Part shown: positions 8,411 to 18,000 of the stretch, in pieces | Layout of the letters: each line of letters opens with the position of its first letter | Numbering within the stretch: the first letter of the stretch is position 1 | Assembly (NCBI GenBank): GCA_023150835.1 | Contig: JAKLKB010000013.1 | Span: 20,876 to 84,875 of the forward strand | Source: Myxococcota bacterium | Lineage (GTDB): Bacteria; Myxococcota_C; UBA6777 | Direction: 5' to 3' | Length of the DNA stretch: 64,000 nucleotides | The notes under the pieces: generated by a model | Told to the model about the DNA's origin: nothing | The model's input: the letters and a program-made list of their open reading frames with translations, nothing else | Database searches by the model: none | Made by a program: the position numbers and the translations under genes

Positions 8411-11400
8411 TTATCTTCGGGGTGATCGGCGTTTGAAGGATCGCTTGCGTGTGGGTGGTTTGCTCACCTGCGCAGGCCCTCTTGTGTTTGCAGGCTCGCT
8501 CAGGGTGTGGAGGCTGGTATCGCGAAGTGCCGCGATCACCGCAGCATGCGAAAACTGACCCTGAGGGCGCAGGCTGACATGGTGAAGTCCTCGCCCTGCT
8601 GTCAACGCAAAGGGCGGTGCTTGCTGGAGCCTTGCCATCAGAGGCAGCGCTTCGCGTCCTGCCACCAACGCGCAAAGCTCGATCAGACGGCGCAAACGAG
8701 ATAGCTTCTTGAAGAGATCGCTCGCTCGTTCTCGAACATCTGCAGCACTTCGTGGGCGCTCTCCCTGTTTGCGTGTTGTGGTGTAGACCAGTAGTTCTCG
8801 TTCTAGCAAAGCGAGCAAAGCAGGCGCGATCGCCGCGTTTCTTTGTGCGCGCAACGCGAAAAACACGGTGCTTTCGTCAGCCCCTGCCTTTTCCAAAAGC
8901 TCCAACAGCACATACGCGGCCTCGGGCCGCTCAAAACGGCCCAACGCATAGATCGCTGCATTCCGAACATAAGAATGCTCGCCCGAACGCGCCCATCGTG
9001 CAAACCTCGGAAGATCGACGGGATTTTGAAATATTTGAAGCGCCCGAACAAACCCTGACAACGAAGCACGCGCACGTAAACTTTTGTGCATCTCAGCGTG
9101 CGGCTTCTTTTTACAGAACTTTTCGTACAAGCTTGGGTTGTCGATACCTCGGTAGATATTCAAGACCTGCAAGAAATGTTGGCGAGAAGACGTCGTGTTG
9201 ATGCGCGCCAGCGCGTTGAGAAAAGAAGCATAAGGGACATACTGCTTGTTCGGGGTACACAACAGCTTTTCCATGCTGTGGACCTCGATCTCTGTGGATT
9301 GAAAACGCCCAACATACCAAGTGAGTTGGCGCTCCAGATCTTCGGACCACACAGGCGTCGAAAGCAAGCGCGCAAGGGTCCGATAGGCTTCTTGCGAGCT
9401 AAACGCCCCCAAAGCTTGGCAGACATAGCGCGCAAACATTACCCGCAGCCCTTTCGGCCAACCTGCGAACGGCTCGTTTGGCGAACCCATCGCTTTTTGC
9501 AAAGCTTCCCAAACCAAAGAAAAATACTTGTTGTCGTGTGTGTAAGAGAGCGCCAACGCTGCAAACAGCCTTGTATCAACGGAAGACGTCGGATCGCGCA
9601 AAACCCCTTTGATCAAGGGGATGCTTCTATCCGCATCAAAACGCGCAAGCGTGCGGGCCAGTCGATCTTTTTGAGAGAACTCCCGCAAACCTTTGTAGTA
9701 TGCAGGCCGCAAAGCATGAAGCTTTTTGGAGTACTCTTTGTCTTTTCTTCGCTCACTGTAGCGCATCTCTTGCATCGCATAATAGGGCTTAATCTTGTCC
9801 AAATGGATGGGTTTGCGCAAGAACTCCAGCAAAAGCTGGGCAGCTTCTTTGGTATTGATCAAGTTAAAATAAGACAGCAACGGTTGCCAATATTCGCTAT
9901 CCTTGCCCAAAAGTAGCGTCTTGTAGATCGGCAAAGCCCGTTCTGCATGACCGCGTGTCAACAGGATATACATCGCACGATAGCGCAACATCTGCCAATC
10001 TGTGCCCAAAAAGCGCGGATCGTTTTCTTGTAGGGCGGCTTGCACAAGAACCTCGACCGCCTCTGGTGTGCCCACCTGACTGAGCGCGTAATACGCCCAA
10101 ACCACCGACCTTCTCAATCGATAGGGTACGCGGCGAGGCGAGGAGATTTTTTCAAGGCGATGCGGTTCTGTTTTTGCGCGCAAACCGCCTTGCGGAGGCT
10201 GTGCGGGGCTGTCTGTTGCGCGGGTGTCTGCGACAGGAACGGCCTTGGGAAAAGCATGACGGCTGGCTTGCTTGTCGGCGGGAGTGCGCAAACGCCGCAG
10301 CCATCGTTGGATCGCGGAGACATAGATATCACTTGGCGCGTAGCGCGCAAGCACCAAAAGCCGATCGTCGTCCTCGGCGTCTTCGTCGAGTCCTTGGAGA
10401 ACCCACGCTTGAACACCCGGTGTCGAGAGGCTGCGTAAGGCGTATTCAACGGTAGAACGGAACAATGCGATGCGTTTGTGCTTCATCAAAGCAAACAGGA
10501 TCGATTCGAGGCGCTTGATATGCCCCTGCTGCACCTCGCCATTGTTCACAGCAAGCGCAGCATAGGGCAACAAGTACAGATAGGGATGCACCCAATCCTC
10601 GTTTTTCTGACGCTGTGCAAGCACCTTTTCGATGGCGTCATAGTCTTCTAACCAAGCCCCCACAAGACGCGACATCTCAGACTGGATCCCCGCAAAAAAG
10701 CTGATCATCTTGCGTTCTTGCTGCACCAACAGCCGCTTTTGCTCGGCAAAAGGCAAGCGTGCGATCTGATAAGAAGCCCCTAACAACCGAAAGCTTTGAT
10801 CCACAAACCCCACATCTCCGACCGACAGCACACGCAAGACGCCGTTGTCCACCATCTCACGCAACAGCTTGCTTGACTGTTGCAGATCAAGCCGAGCCAA
10901 CAGCGCGATCTGTTCGAGTGCATCATCTCGCCGCACAGTCGGCGTTCTCTGGCGCAAGCTCAAAAAAGCCAATGCAGACAAAACCTTCATTTTCAGCGTC
11001 ATCTCAAAGGCCCCATGATCCAGCATATTACGAACCAGTCGATCGTAGATCACGCCGAGATTACGGGGAGCATGCCCCACCAACAAATAATACTGAACGC
11101 ACAAAGACAAGATCAAAGGGTGGCTGATATTTTGGCTCAAATAACCATTGTTCATCAGTTCCCGAAAAAAGCGCGCAGAGGTTTGTTTGTACAAAAACTC
11201 CCTTGCGACGCGGCTTTCATACGATTGTTGCTTGAGGCGCACAAAACGCGGTGCAAGCGACTCGATCACGGCGAGGCTGCGTTCTTTGTATACGGCTAAA
11301 ATCGTACGACTTTTTCCATAACGCTCTGCGAACTCTACAACCTTCGGCAGGAGATTGGCGGGACTGCCGGCCTGTTCGATCTGCGTAAAGTAGAAGGTGG

Positions 11401-13234
11401 CGGCTCCTTGTTGGAAAAGCTTCTCCAGTCCCTCAAACCGAAACAACGGCTCACGTTCGCCATTGTATCCCGTGATGTCGCGTGCGGCCTCTTGGATCGT
11501 TTGCTCGATCGATTCATTTTTGAGCTTTGAAAGATCGATGGCGATCGCCAAGCGCCCGGCTTGGGTGTCTTTGAGCATCTCTCGGGCAACAAGCACCTGC
11601 AACAAAGTCGAACTGCTTACAAGCAAGGCGATCTGCGACTTCTGCTTGTGTTCTGCCAACGGGCGCAACTGACGTGAGGACTCCAGCTCGTCTTTGGTCT
11701 TTGGGCTTGTAGCTCCGCTGCTTCCTCCCGATGCAGCGGCACTTCCGCCACCTGTGGATGCCGTCGCGTCCGCCTTCTTACCGCTGCCTTCGCTCTTTTT
11801 GCCTGCCGAAGCATCCGTCTCTTGGTTGGCTTGTTCCTCACTTTGTTCTAATGAAACGTAGATATCAGGAAACCTGCCCATGCTATCGAGCAGAGGATGG
11901 GCCTCCAACCGTGCGCGCAAGCGCTGGCGATAGAGCCTTGGGATCACCTGTTCGGCGCGCAGTGTTTGGACTTGATCTTCGGTGCCTTTGCGCAGATGCG
12001 CGAGATACGTTCCGATGTACGGAAAAGAAAGCCTTCCTTCTTTCGGGACTTCGGCCTTTTTGATCTCTGCCATCCCCTTATCGAGAGCAGCTTCCGCGTT
12101 GAGGACCGCTTTGGGAGAGGGATTTGGTGGACTCAAGGCCAAGCGAGCCACGACCACCTTTCTTCGTACAGTATCGAGCTTGTCGTTGTATTGATCGTAG
12201 TCTCGATAGTTTAGAAAGCTGATGATCAAAAAGATCAAAAACACCACCCCGAGGATGCTGCGCAAAGAAACTTGCGGCAGCTTTTCGAGCAGCCCCGAAA
12301 ACAGGTTGGCTCCCGGGACAAAGACCAAGATCGGCTTGAGATCGATCGACCGGTTAAGGATCGCATTCAATCCGCCCGGCAGTCCGACGATTTCGGCATC
12401 ATGGAGCGAAGTCGGCTCGATACCGCGCTGTTGGGCGATGGCATCCAAAACATCACCGACATCATCCGCGACGATCCGCACAAATGTCTGATGGTGCTGC
12501 GTCAGCCATTGCAGCGATGTTTGTGCGGTCGGTAGTTCTTCGATGACTTCGTCGTAATGGCGATCTTCGATCCAAACCACCGGCATCTCGGGCTTTGTGA
12601 CCACAAGCTTCATCAAGCCATTCATCATATCACTTGGATACGGGTGTTGGCCCGCCACGATTACCCCGTCCGTGGTGTCAAGCATGGCTTGGAGACGCTG
12701 CTTGACAAACATGGCTTCTCGGTTTCGCCGATCTTCTCGATCTTGAAAGATCAGGTCGTCCCACTCTTTGACAAGCTGTAGTCCATTTCCCGACCATGCG
12801 GGCTTTTCAAGCGAAACGACTTCGTAGGCGACGTGTTGTTGATCGAAGGCTTGTTCAAGCAGATCATCGGGCGCGCTGCTGACCACCCCCGCAAACATCC
12901 CGCTGCGCGCCAGATCCGCAAGCCGGATGATGCTTCGTTGTGGACGCAGGTTGTTTGTGTAATTGCGAAACCACTTGATCTGCTCTTGAAGTTGATCGGC
13001 CACAAACCCCAACGGCGCTTTGCCCGAACGCAAGGCTTGTTCCACACTGTCGGCGACTTCGCGACTTTGCGTCCGAAAGATATGGTAGCGCACCAGATCC
13101 GCGACACTCGGCGACCAAGAAGTCCGTTGAAAAGGCAACGGTACACCGCTCGTTGCACCAAGATGAGAGCCTGCGATCAACAACCACCGCTTTTTTGCAT
13201 CCTCGAAAACAGACAACGATCCCTGCCAAGACAT
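8411..13234 (-). CDS. Large SIR2-like / NACHT-like / HEAT-like membrane protein with degenerate NTPase motifs
   Basis: The product is 1607 residues from ATG 13234 (GGGAGG upstream). I do not recognise a named family, but the architecture can be read. Residues 15-290 look SIR2-like: LLIAGSHLGATSGVPLPF (18-35) matches the GAG.S...G.P loop, and IIRLADLARSGMFAGVVSSA (102-121) with DDLLEQAF (123-130) matches the TNFD.LLE segment. A single membrane helix lies at 324-342. A Gly/Ser/Ala-rich linker runs 473-512. Residues 530-740 resemble a NACHT module: NISHPLILSLCVQYY and GVIYDRLVRNML match the conserved helical region, but the P-loop position reads LLVSSSTLLQV without GKT/GKS, and the Walker B position reads ATFYFTQIEQ. 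From about 1000 to the end it is helical, with HEAT-like units. The fold calls are inference. It is preceded by a family-B repeat. Confidence 0.8.
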   Translation of the reverse strand: MSWQGSLSVFEDAKKRWLLIAGSHLGATSGVPLPFQRTSWSPSVADLVRYHIFRTQSREVADSVEQALRSGKAPLGFVADQLQEQIKWFRNYTNNLRPQRSIIRLADLARSGMFAGVVSSAPDDLLEQAFDQQHVAYEVVSLEKPAWSGNGLQLVKEWDDLIFQDREDRRNREAMFVKQRLQAMLDTTDGVIVAGQHPYPSDMMNGLMKLVVTKPEMPVVWIEDRHYDEVIEELPTAQTSLQWLTQHHQTFVRIVADDVGDVLDAIAQQRGIEPTSLHDAEIVGLPGGLNAILNRSIDLKPILVFVPGANLFSGLLEKLPQVSLRSILGVVFLIFLIISFLNYRDYDQYNDKLDTVRRKVVVARLALSPPNPSPKAVLNAEAALDKGMAEIKKAEVPKEGRLSFPYIGTYLAHLRKGTEDQVQTLRAEQVIPRLYRQRLRARLEAHPLLDSMGRFPDIYVSLEQSEEQANQETDASAGKKSEGSGKKADATASTGGGSAAASGGSSGATSPKTKDELESSRQLRPLAEHKQKSQIALLVSSSTLLQVLVAREMLKDTQAGRLAIAIDLSKLKNESIEQTIQEAARDITGYNGEREPLFRFEGLEKLFQQGAATFYFTQIEQAGSPANLLPKVVEFAERYGKSRTILAVYKERSLAVIESLAPRFVRLKQQSYESRVAREFLYKQTSARFFRELMNNGYLSQNISHPLILSLCVQYYLLVGHAPRNLGVIYDRLVRNMLDHGAFEMTLKMKVLSALAFLSLRQRTPTVRRDDALEQIALLARLDLQQSSKLLREMVDNGVLRVLSVGDVGFVDQSFRLLGASYQIARLPFAEQKRLLVQQERKMISFFAGIQSEMSRLVGAWLEDYDAIEKVLAQRQKNEDWVHPYLYLLPYAALAVNNGEVQQGHIKRLESILFALMKHKRIALFRSTVEYALRSLSTPGVQAWVLQGLDEDAEDDDRLLVLARYAPSDIYVSAIQRWLRRLRTPADKQASRHAFPKAVPVADTRATDSPAQPPQGGLRAKTEPHRLEKISSPRRVPYRLRRSVVWAYYALSQVGTPEAVEVLVQAALQENDPRFLGTDWQMLRYRAMYILLTRGHAERALPIYKTLLLGKDSEYWQPLLSYFNLINTKEAAQLLLEFLRKPIHLDKIKPYYAMQEMRYSERRKDKEYSKKLHALRPAYYKGLREFSQKDRLARTLARFDADRSIPLIKGVLRDPTSSVDTRLFAALALSYTHDNKYFSLVWEALQKAMGSPNEPFAGWPKGLRVMFARYVCQALGAFSSQEAYRTLARLLSTPVWSEDLERQLTWYVGRFQSTEIEVHSMEKLLCTPNKQYVPYASFLNALARINTTSSRQHFLQVLNIYRGIDNPSLYEKFCKKKPHAEMHKSLRARASLSGFVRALQIFQNPVDLPRFARWARSGEHSYVRNAAIYALGRFERPEAAYVLLELLEKAGADESTVFFALRAQRNAAIAPALLALLERELLVYTTTRKQGERPRSAADVRERASDLFKKLSRLRRLIELCALVAGREALPLMARLQQAPPFALTAGRGLHHVSLRPQGQFSHAAVIAALRDTSLHTLSEPANTRGPAQVSKPPTRKRSFKRRSPRR

Positions 13235-13335
13235 ACGACAACCTCCCTCTTGATGGCCTATTTGGCCTTGTTGCCTTCTTTTGGGACTCTTGCTCCCTTT
13301 GGACGACCGGGGCGACTTGGATCGAAGTAACGCGG

Positions 13336-13478
13336 TGAACAAAAAACCCTGTGTTCGCGGACGTTCAAGCGACGGTTCCGTTGGATTGGAATCTCTCTGC
13401 TCTCTTCGCCCCTCACGGGATCAAGGGGCGAAATTCCCTTGTGGGGCGTGGAGCAAAGCCCCAAACCATCCAACCGTA
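13336..13478. repeat. Interspersed hairpin repeat, family B copy 2
   Basis: CCCTGTGTTCGCGGACGTTC, then ATCAAGGGGCGAAATTCCCT and TTGTGGGGCGTGGAGCAAAG are the same blocks in the same order and strand as at 1081-1210. It lies between the acyl-CoA dehydrogenase gene and the large SIR2-like gene. Confidence 0.7.
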
Positions 13479-13502
13479 TCGATCCGAGGGCATCCGAAAA
13501 GT

Positions 13503-14651
13503 TTAACTTCTCTCGGGTGCGTTTTTCCACCATGCTTCGGCGAGGGCGTATTGTTGGGCGCTTGCGCCGCCCCACCGTGTGCGCAACGTTTGAGCATCCC
13601 GATAATGGCGTTCGACAGGAAACTCACGAATAAAGCCGTATCCTCCGTGTATCTGGATCGCTTCTTGGCCGATCCAAACGGCAGCTTCGCCCGCAAAAAG
13701 CCGTGCGGCTCGCCCAAGCACCGAGACTTCTTCCCATGCGCCGCGTTGCCACGCCTCGGCGGCCTGATCAACCAAAAGCTGCGCAGCGTCCGCCTTCATC
13801 GCCATATCCGCCAGTTTCCACTGGATCGCTTGAAACCCACTGATCGCCTGTCCAAACTGATGGCGTTGTTGCGCATATCGGATCGATTGGGCCAGTGCTG
13901 CTTGGGCGACACCGACTTGCAAAGCGGCGATCGCGATCCGACCGCTTGCCCACGGATCAAACGAAGCCAAGTCGCCCGTGAGTCGGGCAGTTTCAGGAAT
14001 CATGCTCTCTGGAACAACAAGGTGCGCGACCTCCGCCCCCCGCAAACCCAGTTTCCCCTCGATCACACGGGCTTCGACCCGCTCGCGCAACGCTCCCTCT
14101 AGCACAAAGTATTGCGGCTTCCCTGCCCTATCCACCGCGCTTAACAACAACAGCGATGCGGACTTGCCCAAAGTGACAAACCGCGCTTCTCCTTGCAGTT
14201 GCCACGCCTCTCCCACGCGCTCAGCGCGCAACAAGCCACCCCATCGGCCCGCAGGATCGGCTTCTTTCGCAAAGACTTCTCCGCCACACGCCATCCACGC
14301 ACCGTTTGCCAAAGCGCCCAACCACCGGTCTTTTTGCGTCTCGTCTGCCGCAGCGCATAGCAGCGGAACGCACCAAGCATTCTGTAACGCCGCAACCACC
14401 GCCAAAGAAGCATCGACCGCAGCCACCTCCATCAAGACCCGACAGCACGTCACAGCGTCCATCTCCGAACCACCGTAAGCTTCGGGGATACGCATCGCAA
14501 GCAAGCCATACGAACCCAACGCCTCGATCCCTTTGGAAGCAAGACCTTCTGCGTGTTCTGCAACAGCCGCCAACGGAGCCATCTCTTTTTTTGCAAAATC
14601 CCGTACTTGTTCAATAATTAAGCTTGCGTCTGCATTCAAATCGAATCGCAA
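13503..14651 (-). CDS. Acyl-CoA dehydrogenase family protein
   Basis: This 382-residue flavoenzyme would oxidise an acyl-CoA to the enoyl-CoA, passing electrons to ETF. Seen: the N-terminal helical domain with GLLAMRIPEAYGGSEMD, a middle beta domain (GGEVFAKEADPAG), and the C-terminal helical domain with YAQQRHQFGQAI.FQ.IQ.KLADM and GGYGFIREFPVERHYRDAQ. The Glu in REFPVER sits where the catalytic base lies in MCAD-type enzymes. The start is TTG at 14651, with GAGGAGG 6 bases upstream; the frame extends further without an RBS. It is unlinked to other beta-oxidation genes and sits downstream of sctV on the same strand. Substrate chain length cannot be read. Confidence 0.9.
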   Translation of the reverse strand: MRFDLNADASLIIEQVRDFAKKEMAPLAAVAEHAEGLASKGIEALGSYGLLAMRIPEAYGGSEMDAVTCCRVLMEVAAVDASLAVVAALQNAWCVPLLCAAADETQKDRWLGALANGAWMACGGEVFAKEADPAGRWGGLLRAERVGEAWQLQGEARFVTLGKSASLLLLSAVDRAGKPQYFVLEGALRERVEARVIEGKLGLRGAEVAHLVVPESMIPETARLTGDLASFDPWASGRIAIAALQVGVAQAALAQSIRYAQQRHQFGQAISGFQAIQWKLADMAMKADAAQLLVDQAAEAWQRGAWEEVSVLGRAARLFAGEAAVWIGQEAIQIHGGYGFIREFPVERHYRDAQTLRTRWGGASAQQYALAEAWWKNAPERS

Positions 14652-14776
14652 AAAACACCTCCTCAGCCCAACAACGGGCCTCCCATCGGCTTTTTCAGCA
14701 CAACAGCAACGCAAAGACGGCGTGAGAAACAGCGAACGCCGATCGAGCGCCGCGATCTGGGGTCACATCGGTTCGA

Positions 14777-16948
14777 TTAGCGACGGACACTGATGCGTGC
14801 GACGGGTTGGATATTCATATCAGGGTTGAGTTCTTGGAAAGAAAGAACGGCAAGATAGGGGAATTCGAGTTTGACCAGCTGGCGGAAGTAACGGCGGATC
14901 TCGACGTTGGTCAAGATGACGGGCTGTTGGGCAGTTGCAGGGAGGTCACCGATCTCAACGCGCACAGCGTCGAGGATATCTTGTGCGATCTCGGGTTCAA
15001 GGGCGAGATAGTTCCCCGACGAGGTGATCTGGATCGAGTCCTTGATGGCTTGTTCGATTTGTGGATCAAGCAGATACACGACGAGGGTATTGCCGCCTTT
15101 GGAGTATTTGTAGGTGATGTAGCGTTTCATCGACATCCGAACATACTCGGTCAACATGACGGGATCTTTTTCGACCTGCGCCCATTCGGCGAGGGCTTCC
15201 ATGATCGCCTTGAGGTTGACGATCGAGATCTCTTCTTCGACAAGTCGTCGGCAAACATCCGTAAACTGTTGCAAGGACAAGACTTTGGGGACGACTTCTT
15301 TGATCAACGCGGGGAAGGCTTGTTCGAGTTTGTCGAGCGAAGATTGGACTTCTTGGATACCGACGAACTCGTAAGCAAAGCGGCGCAGGACGCTAGAAAG
15401 ATGCAGGATCATGTATCCCGGGGTGTCCCACGTGGTGTAGCCCGATTGTTCGACCAGTTCCTTTTTCTCGGCAGGGATCCAACAAGCATCCATCCCGTTG
15501 GCGGGGTTGACGGTGGGTTCTCCTGCGACGTTCATAATCGCCAAACGGTCGGCACTTTCGTTGACAAGAACTTTTCCAAGCGGGACTTGGCCGACAGCGA
15601 CGGGGACTTCGTTGAGTTTGAGGATGTAGGTGTCATCGGGTAGATGAGAGCAAAAGCCGCGAACACGGACCCCGGGGAAAGTGACCCCAAGCTCGTAAAA
15701 GAGGCCCTCTTTCATCAAGGGGAGCATATCGTTGAGGAAGCGATCGCCCGATTCGGTGGCGGAGTCGACGTAAGGTGTGAGCGCGTTGGAGACTTCCATT
15801 GCGATCGGTGTGACGATCGGGACAAGCTCTTGGGGTTCGCGCTCTTTTTTCTTTTTCTTTTTGTCGGCGCTTGGGGCAGGACGAGCTTCGGGGGGAAGCT
15901 CTGCGGAGGGGGTTTCTTCGGCCTCGGCTCCACCGCCTCCGACGGACTTGACTTCGCGGACTTTTTTCAAGCTGTACGCCAAGAAGCCAACACCTGCGGC
16001 CAAGATAATAAAGGGTAATTTTGGCAGACCGGGAACCAGAGCAAGCAAGACCAGCAAGATGCTGATGATAAAGTAGGGTTTGTGGTTGGCGAGAAGCTGT
16101 TGGCCGATATCCGAACCAAGGTTCGATCCTTCCGTTTCAGGAGCGACCCGCGTGACGATGATCCCCGCAGAAACGGAGATCAAGATCGAAGGGATCGAAG
16201 ACACCAGACCGTCTCCGATCGTCAACATCGCAAACTTTGAAGCAGCCTCTCCAGCGGTCAGACCCATCATCATTACGCCGATGACGATCCCTGCGAGGAC
16301 GTTGATCGCGGTGATGATGATCCCTGCGATGGCATCGCCTTTGACGAACTTCATCGCACCGTCCATTGCGCCAAAGAGTTGAGACTCACGCTCAAGATCA
16401 CGACGACGGCGACGGCCTTCGTCCATATCGATCGCTCCTGCCCGCATATCCGCATCGATCGACATCTGCTTTCCCGGCATCGCGTCGAGCGTAAAACGTG
16501 CCGCGACCTCGGATACCCGCTCGGAACCTTTGGCGATAACGATAAAGTTAATCAACATCAAGATCAAAAAGACGATCGCTCCAACGACCATATTCCCGGC
16601 CACAACGAAGTTTCCAAAGGAAGTGATCACCTCGCCCGCGTCTGCATACAGCAAGATCAAGCGCGTTGAAGACACGTTGAGTCCGAGGCGAAACAACGTT
16701 GTGACTAACAAGATCGACGGATACGCCGACAGATGCAGCGCTGACGGCATATAGATCGCGATCAGCACCAAGGTCAGCGAGATCGCAAAGTTGACGGTCA
16801 ACAAGATATCCATAATGAACGTCGGGAGGGGGATGATCATCAACGCCACAACCAACACGATGATGCTCGCAAGACCGATATCTGCGTAACGCGTCAAGGT
16901 GTTGGTCCAAGTCCCCTCCATCAGTTGGGTCTTAAAGTCTTTCGCCAC
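14777..16948 (-). CDS. sctV: Type III secretion export gate protein SctV (FlhA/LcrD family)
   Basis: SctV forms the nonameric inner-membrane gate of injectisomes. The product is about 723 residues. The N-terminal half has 7-8 membrane helices and the family signature (STRLILLYADAGEVITSFG; region ARFTLDAMPGKQMSIDADMR, the FHIPEP-type loop). A charged linker (KKKKKKEREPQ) leads to the cytosolic domain ending in LSFQELNPDMNIQPVARISV. Conserved ELNP and V..I point to SctV rather than FlhA. GTG at 16948 has AGGA upstream; an ATG at 16981 has no RBS. No other injectisome gene is in the window, apart from a SycD-like TPR gene 437 bases upstream on the same strand. Confidence 0.93.
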   Translation of the reverse strand: MAKDFKTQLMEGTWTNTLTRYADIGLASIIVLVVALMIIPLPTFIMDILLTVNFAISLTLVLIAIYMPSALHLSAYPSILLVTTLFRLGLNVSSTRLILLYADAGEVITSFGNFVVAGNMVVGAIVFLILMLINFIVIAKGSERVSEVAARFTLDAMPGKQMSIDADMRAGAIDMDEGRRRRRDLERESQLFGAMDGAMKFVKGDAIAGIIITAINVLAGIVIGVMMMGLTAGEAASKFAMLTIGDGLVSSIPSILISVSAGIIVTRVAPETEGSNLGSDIGQQLLANHKPYFIISILLVLLALVPGLPKLPFIILAAGVGFLAYSLKKVREVKSVGGGGAEAEETPSAELPPEARPAPSADKKKKKKEREPQELVPIVTPIAMEVSNALTPYVDSATESGDRFLNDMLPLMKEGLFYELGVTFPGVRVRGFCSHLPDDTYILKLNEVPVAVGQVPLGKVLVNESADRLAIMNVAGEPTVNPANGMDACWIPAEKKELVEQSGYTTWDTPGYMILHLSSVLRRFAYEFVGIQEVQSSLDKLEQAFPALIKEVVPKVLSLQQFTDVCRRLVEEEISIVNLKAIMEALAEWAQVEKDPVMLTEYVRMSMKRYITYKYSKGGNTLVVYLLDPQIEQAIKDSIQITSSGNYLALEPEIAQDILDAVRVEIGDLPATAQQPVILTNVEIRRYFRQLVKLEFPYLAVLSFQELNPDMNIQPVARISVRR

Positions 16949-17278
16949 GTCGATCCTCGTTTGCTTGGGTGTCTTGCGCATCTGTCAGCACGACAAACAC
17001 GCCCATATCGACACGGTTATCCGAATAGAGTGAGGTGGTTTTGTGTTGGGTATCGGCTCTCTCAACGCGCACGCCTTGCCAGATATCCGCGCACGAAGCA
17101 AAACGTTTTGCGCCAAACGACGGGCGTTTTGACCACGCCCAACACAAAGAAACCGATTCGCGCACCACTATACACCAACTTCTCCCAAACGAAAATAGCT
17201 TCTTTTTGGGGAAAGAATGGGTGTGTTGAAGAAAGCAGAAAAGGAAGAAAAAAAGCAGAGCGAACAAGGCGAGAAAAG

Positions 17279-17405
17279 AGCGGAGGATGATCCGATGATC
17301 TCGCCGAAAGGCAAGAAGAAAAAAGAAAGCGGAGGATGATCCGATGATCTCACCGGAAGGCAAGAAGAGGAAAGAGAGCGGAGGATTATTCGATGATCTC
17401 GCCGC
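17279..17405. repeat. Three tandem 49-bp copies of a gene 3' end
   Basis: AGCGGAGGATGATCCGATGA begins at 17279 and 17328, and a variant AGCGGAGGATTATTCGATGA begins at 17377. The third copy holds the stop codon and last codons (GEIIE) of the TPR gene 17386-18000, so its 3' end has been copied downstream twice. The rest of 16949-17278 holds no gene that I can see. Confidence 0.8.
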
Positions 17406-18000
17406 GAGCTTGGGCTTCGCGAACTTTGGCTTCGATTTCTTTAAGGACTTCGAAGGTGACCATCGAGAGGGCGCGGGCGCGTTGTGCAGCGGGATCGGGG
17501 GTGGGTTTTTCGCCCTTGGCTTTTTGGGCGTTCATTTTTTCTTCGTCGTGGGTGATGGCGGTGCGGAAGTCTTCGGCAGCTTCGAGGACTTGGCCTTTGC
17601 GCAAGCGGATCTCGCCACGGTTGACCATCGCGCAGATATCTTTCGCGTCCGTTTTCAGGGCGGTGTTGAACTCTTCGAGAGCTTCGTCATACTTTTCTTG
17701 GGCTTCAAGGATCGAACCCAAGGCGGTGTGGTAGTAGGCGACGTTGGGGTTCAAGGCGACAAGACCTTCGAAGATGGTCGCGGCTTCGGTGTACTTCCCT
17801 TGGTTGTAGAAGAAGTAGCCTTGGTTGGCCCATGCCAAGAGGACATCATCGGAAAGGTTGAAGAAATCTTGGAACGTCACATCACCGTTGATGAGTGCCT
17901 CCAGCTGTTCCTCGGAGATGGAAGATTCTCCGCCGGATTTGCTGGATGCGGTGGGTGGAGCGGGGATTTCCTCGGGTAAACCTTTTTTCTTTTGGGTCAA
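17386..18000 (-). CDS. TPR protein resembling class II type III secretion chaperones (SycD/LcrH)
   Basis: The 204-residue soluble product has a Lys-rich start, then EEQLEALINGDVTFQDFFNL (about residues 31-50), which resembles the N-terminal helix of SycD/LcrH translocator chaperones. Three TPR units follow (LAWANQGYFFYNQGKYTEAA, YHTALGSILEAQEKYDEALE, AMVNRGEIRLRKGQVLEAAE) and an Ala/Glu-rich helical tail. TTG at 18000 was chosen for the GGAGG six bases upstream. It sits directly upstream of sctV on the same strand, and that context supports a type III secretion role. Plain TPR proteins are common in this lineage, so the chaperone reading is an inference. Confidence 0.78.
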   Translation of the reverse strand: MTQKKKGLPEEIPAPPTASSKSGGESSISEEQLEALINGDVTFQDFFNLSDDVLLAWANQGYFFYNQGKYTEAATIFEGLVALNPNVAYYHTALGSILEAQEKYDEALEEFNTALKTDAKDICAMVNRGEIRLRKGQVLEAAEDFRTAITHDEEKMNAQKAKGEKPTPDPAAQRARALSMVTFEVLKEIEAKVREAQARGEIIE

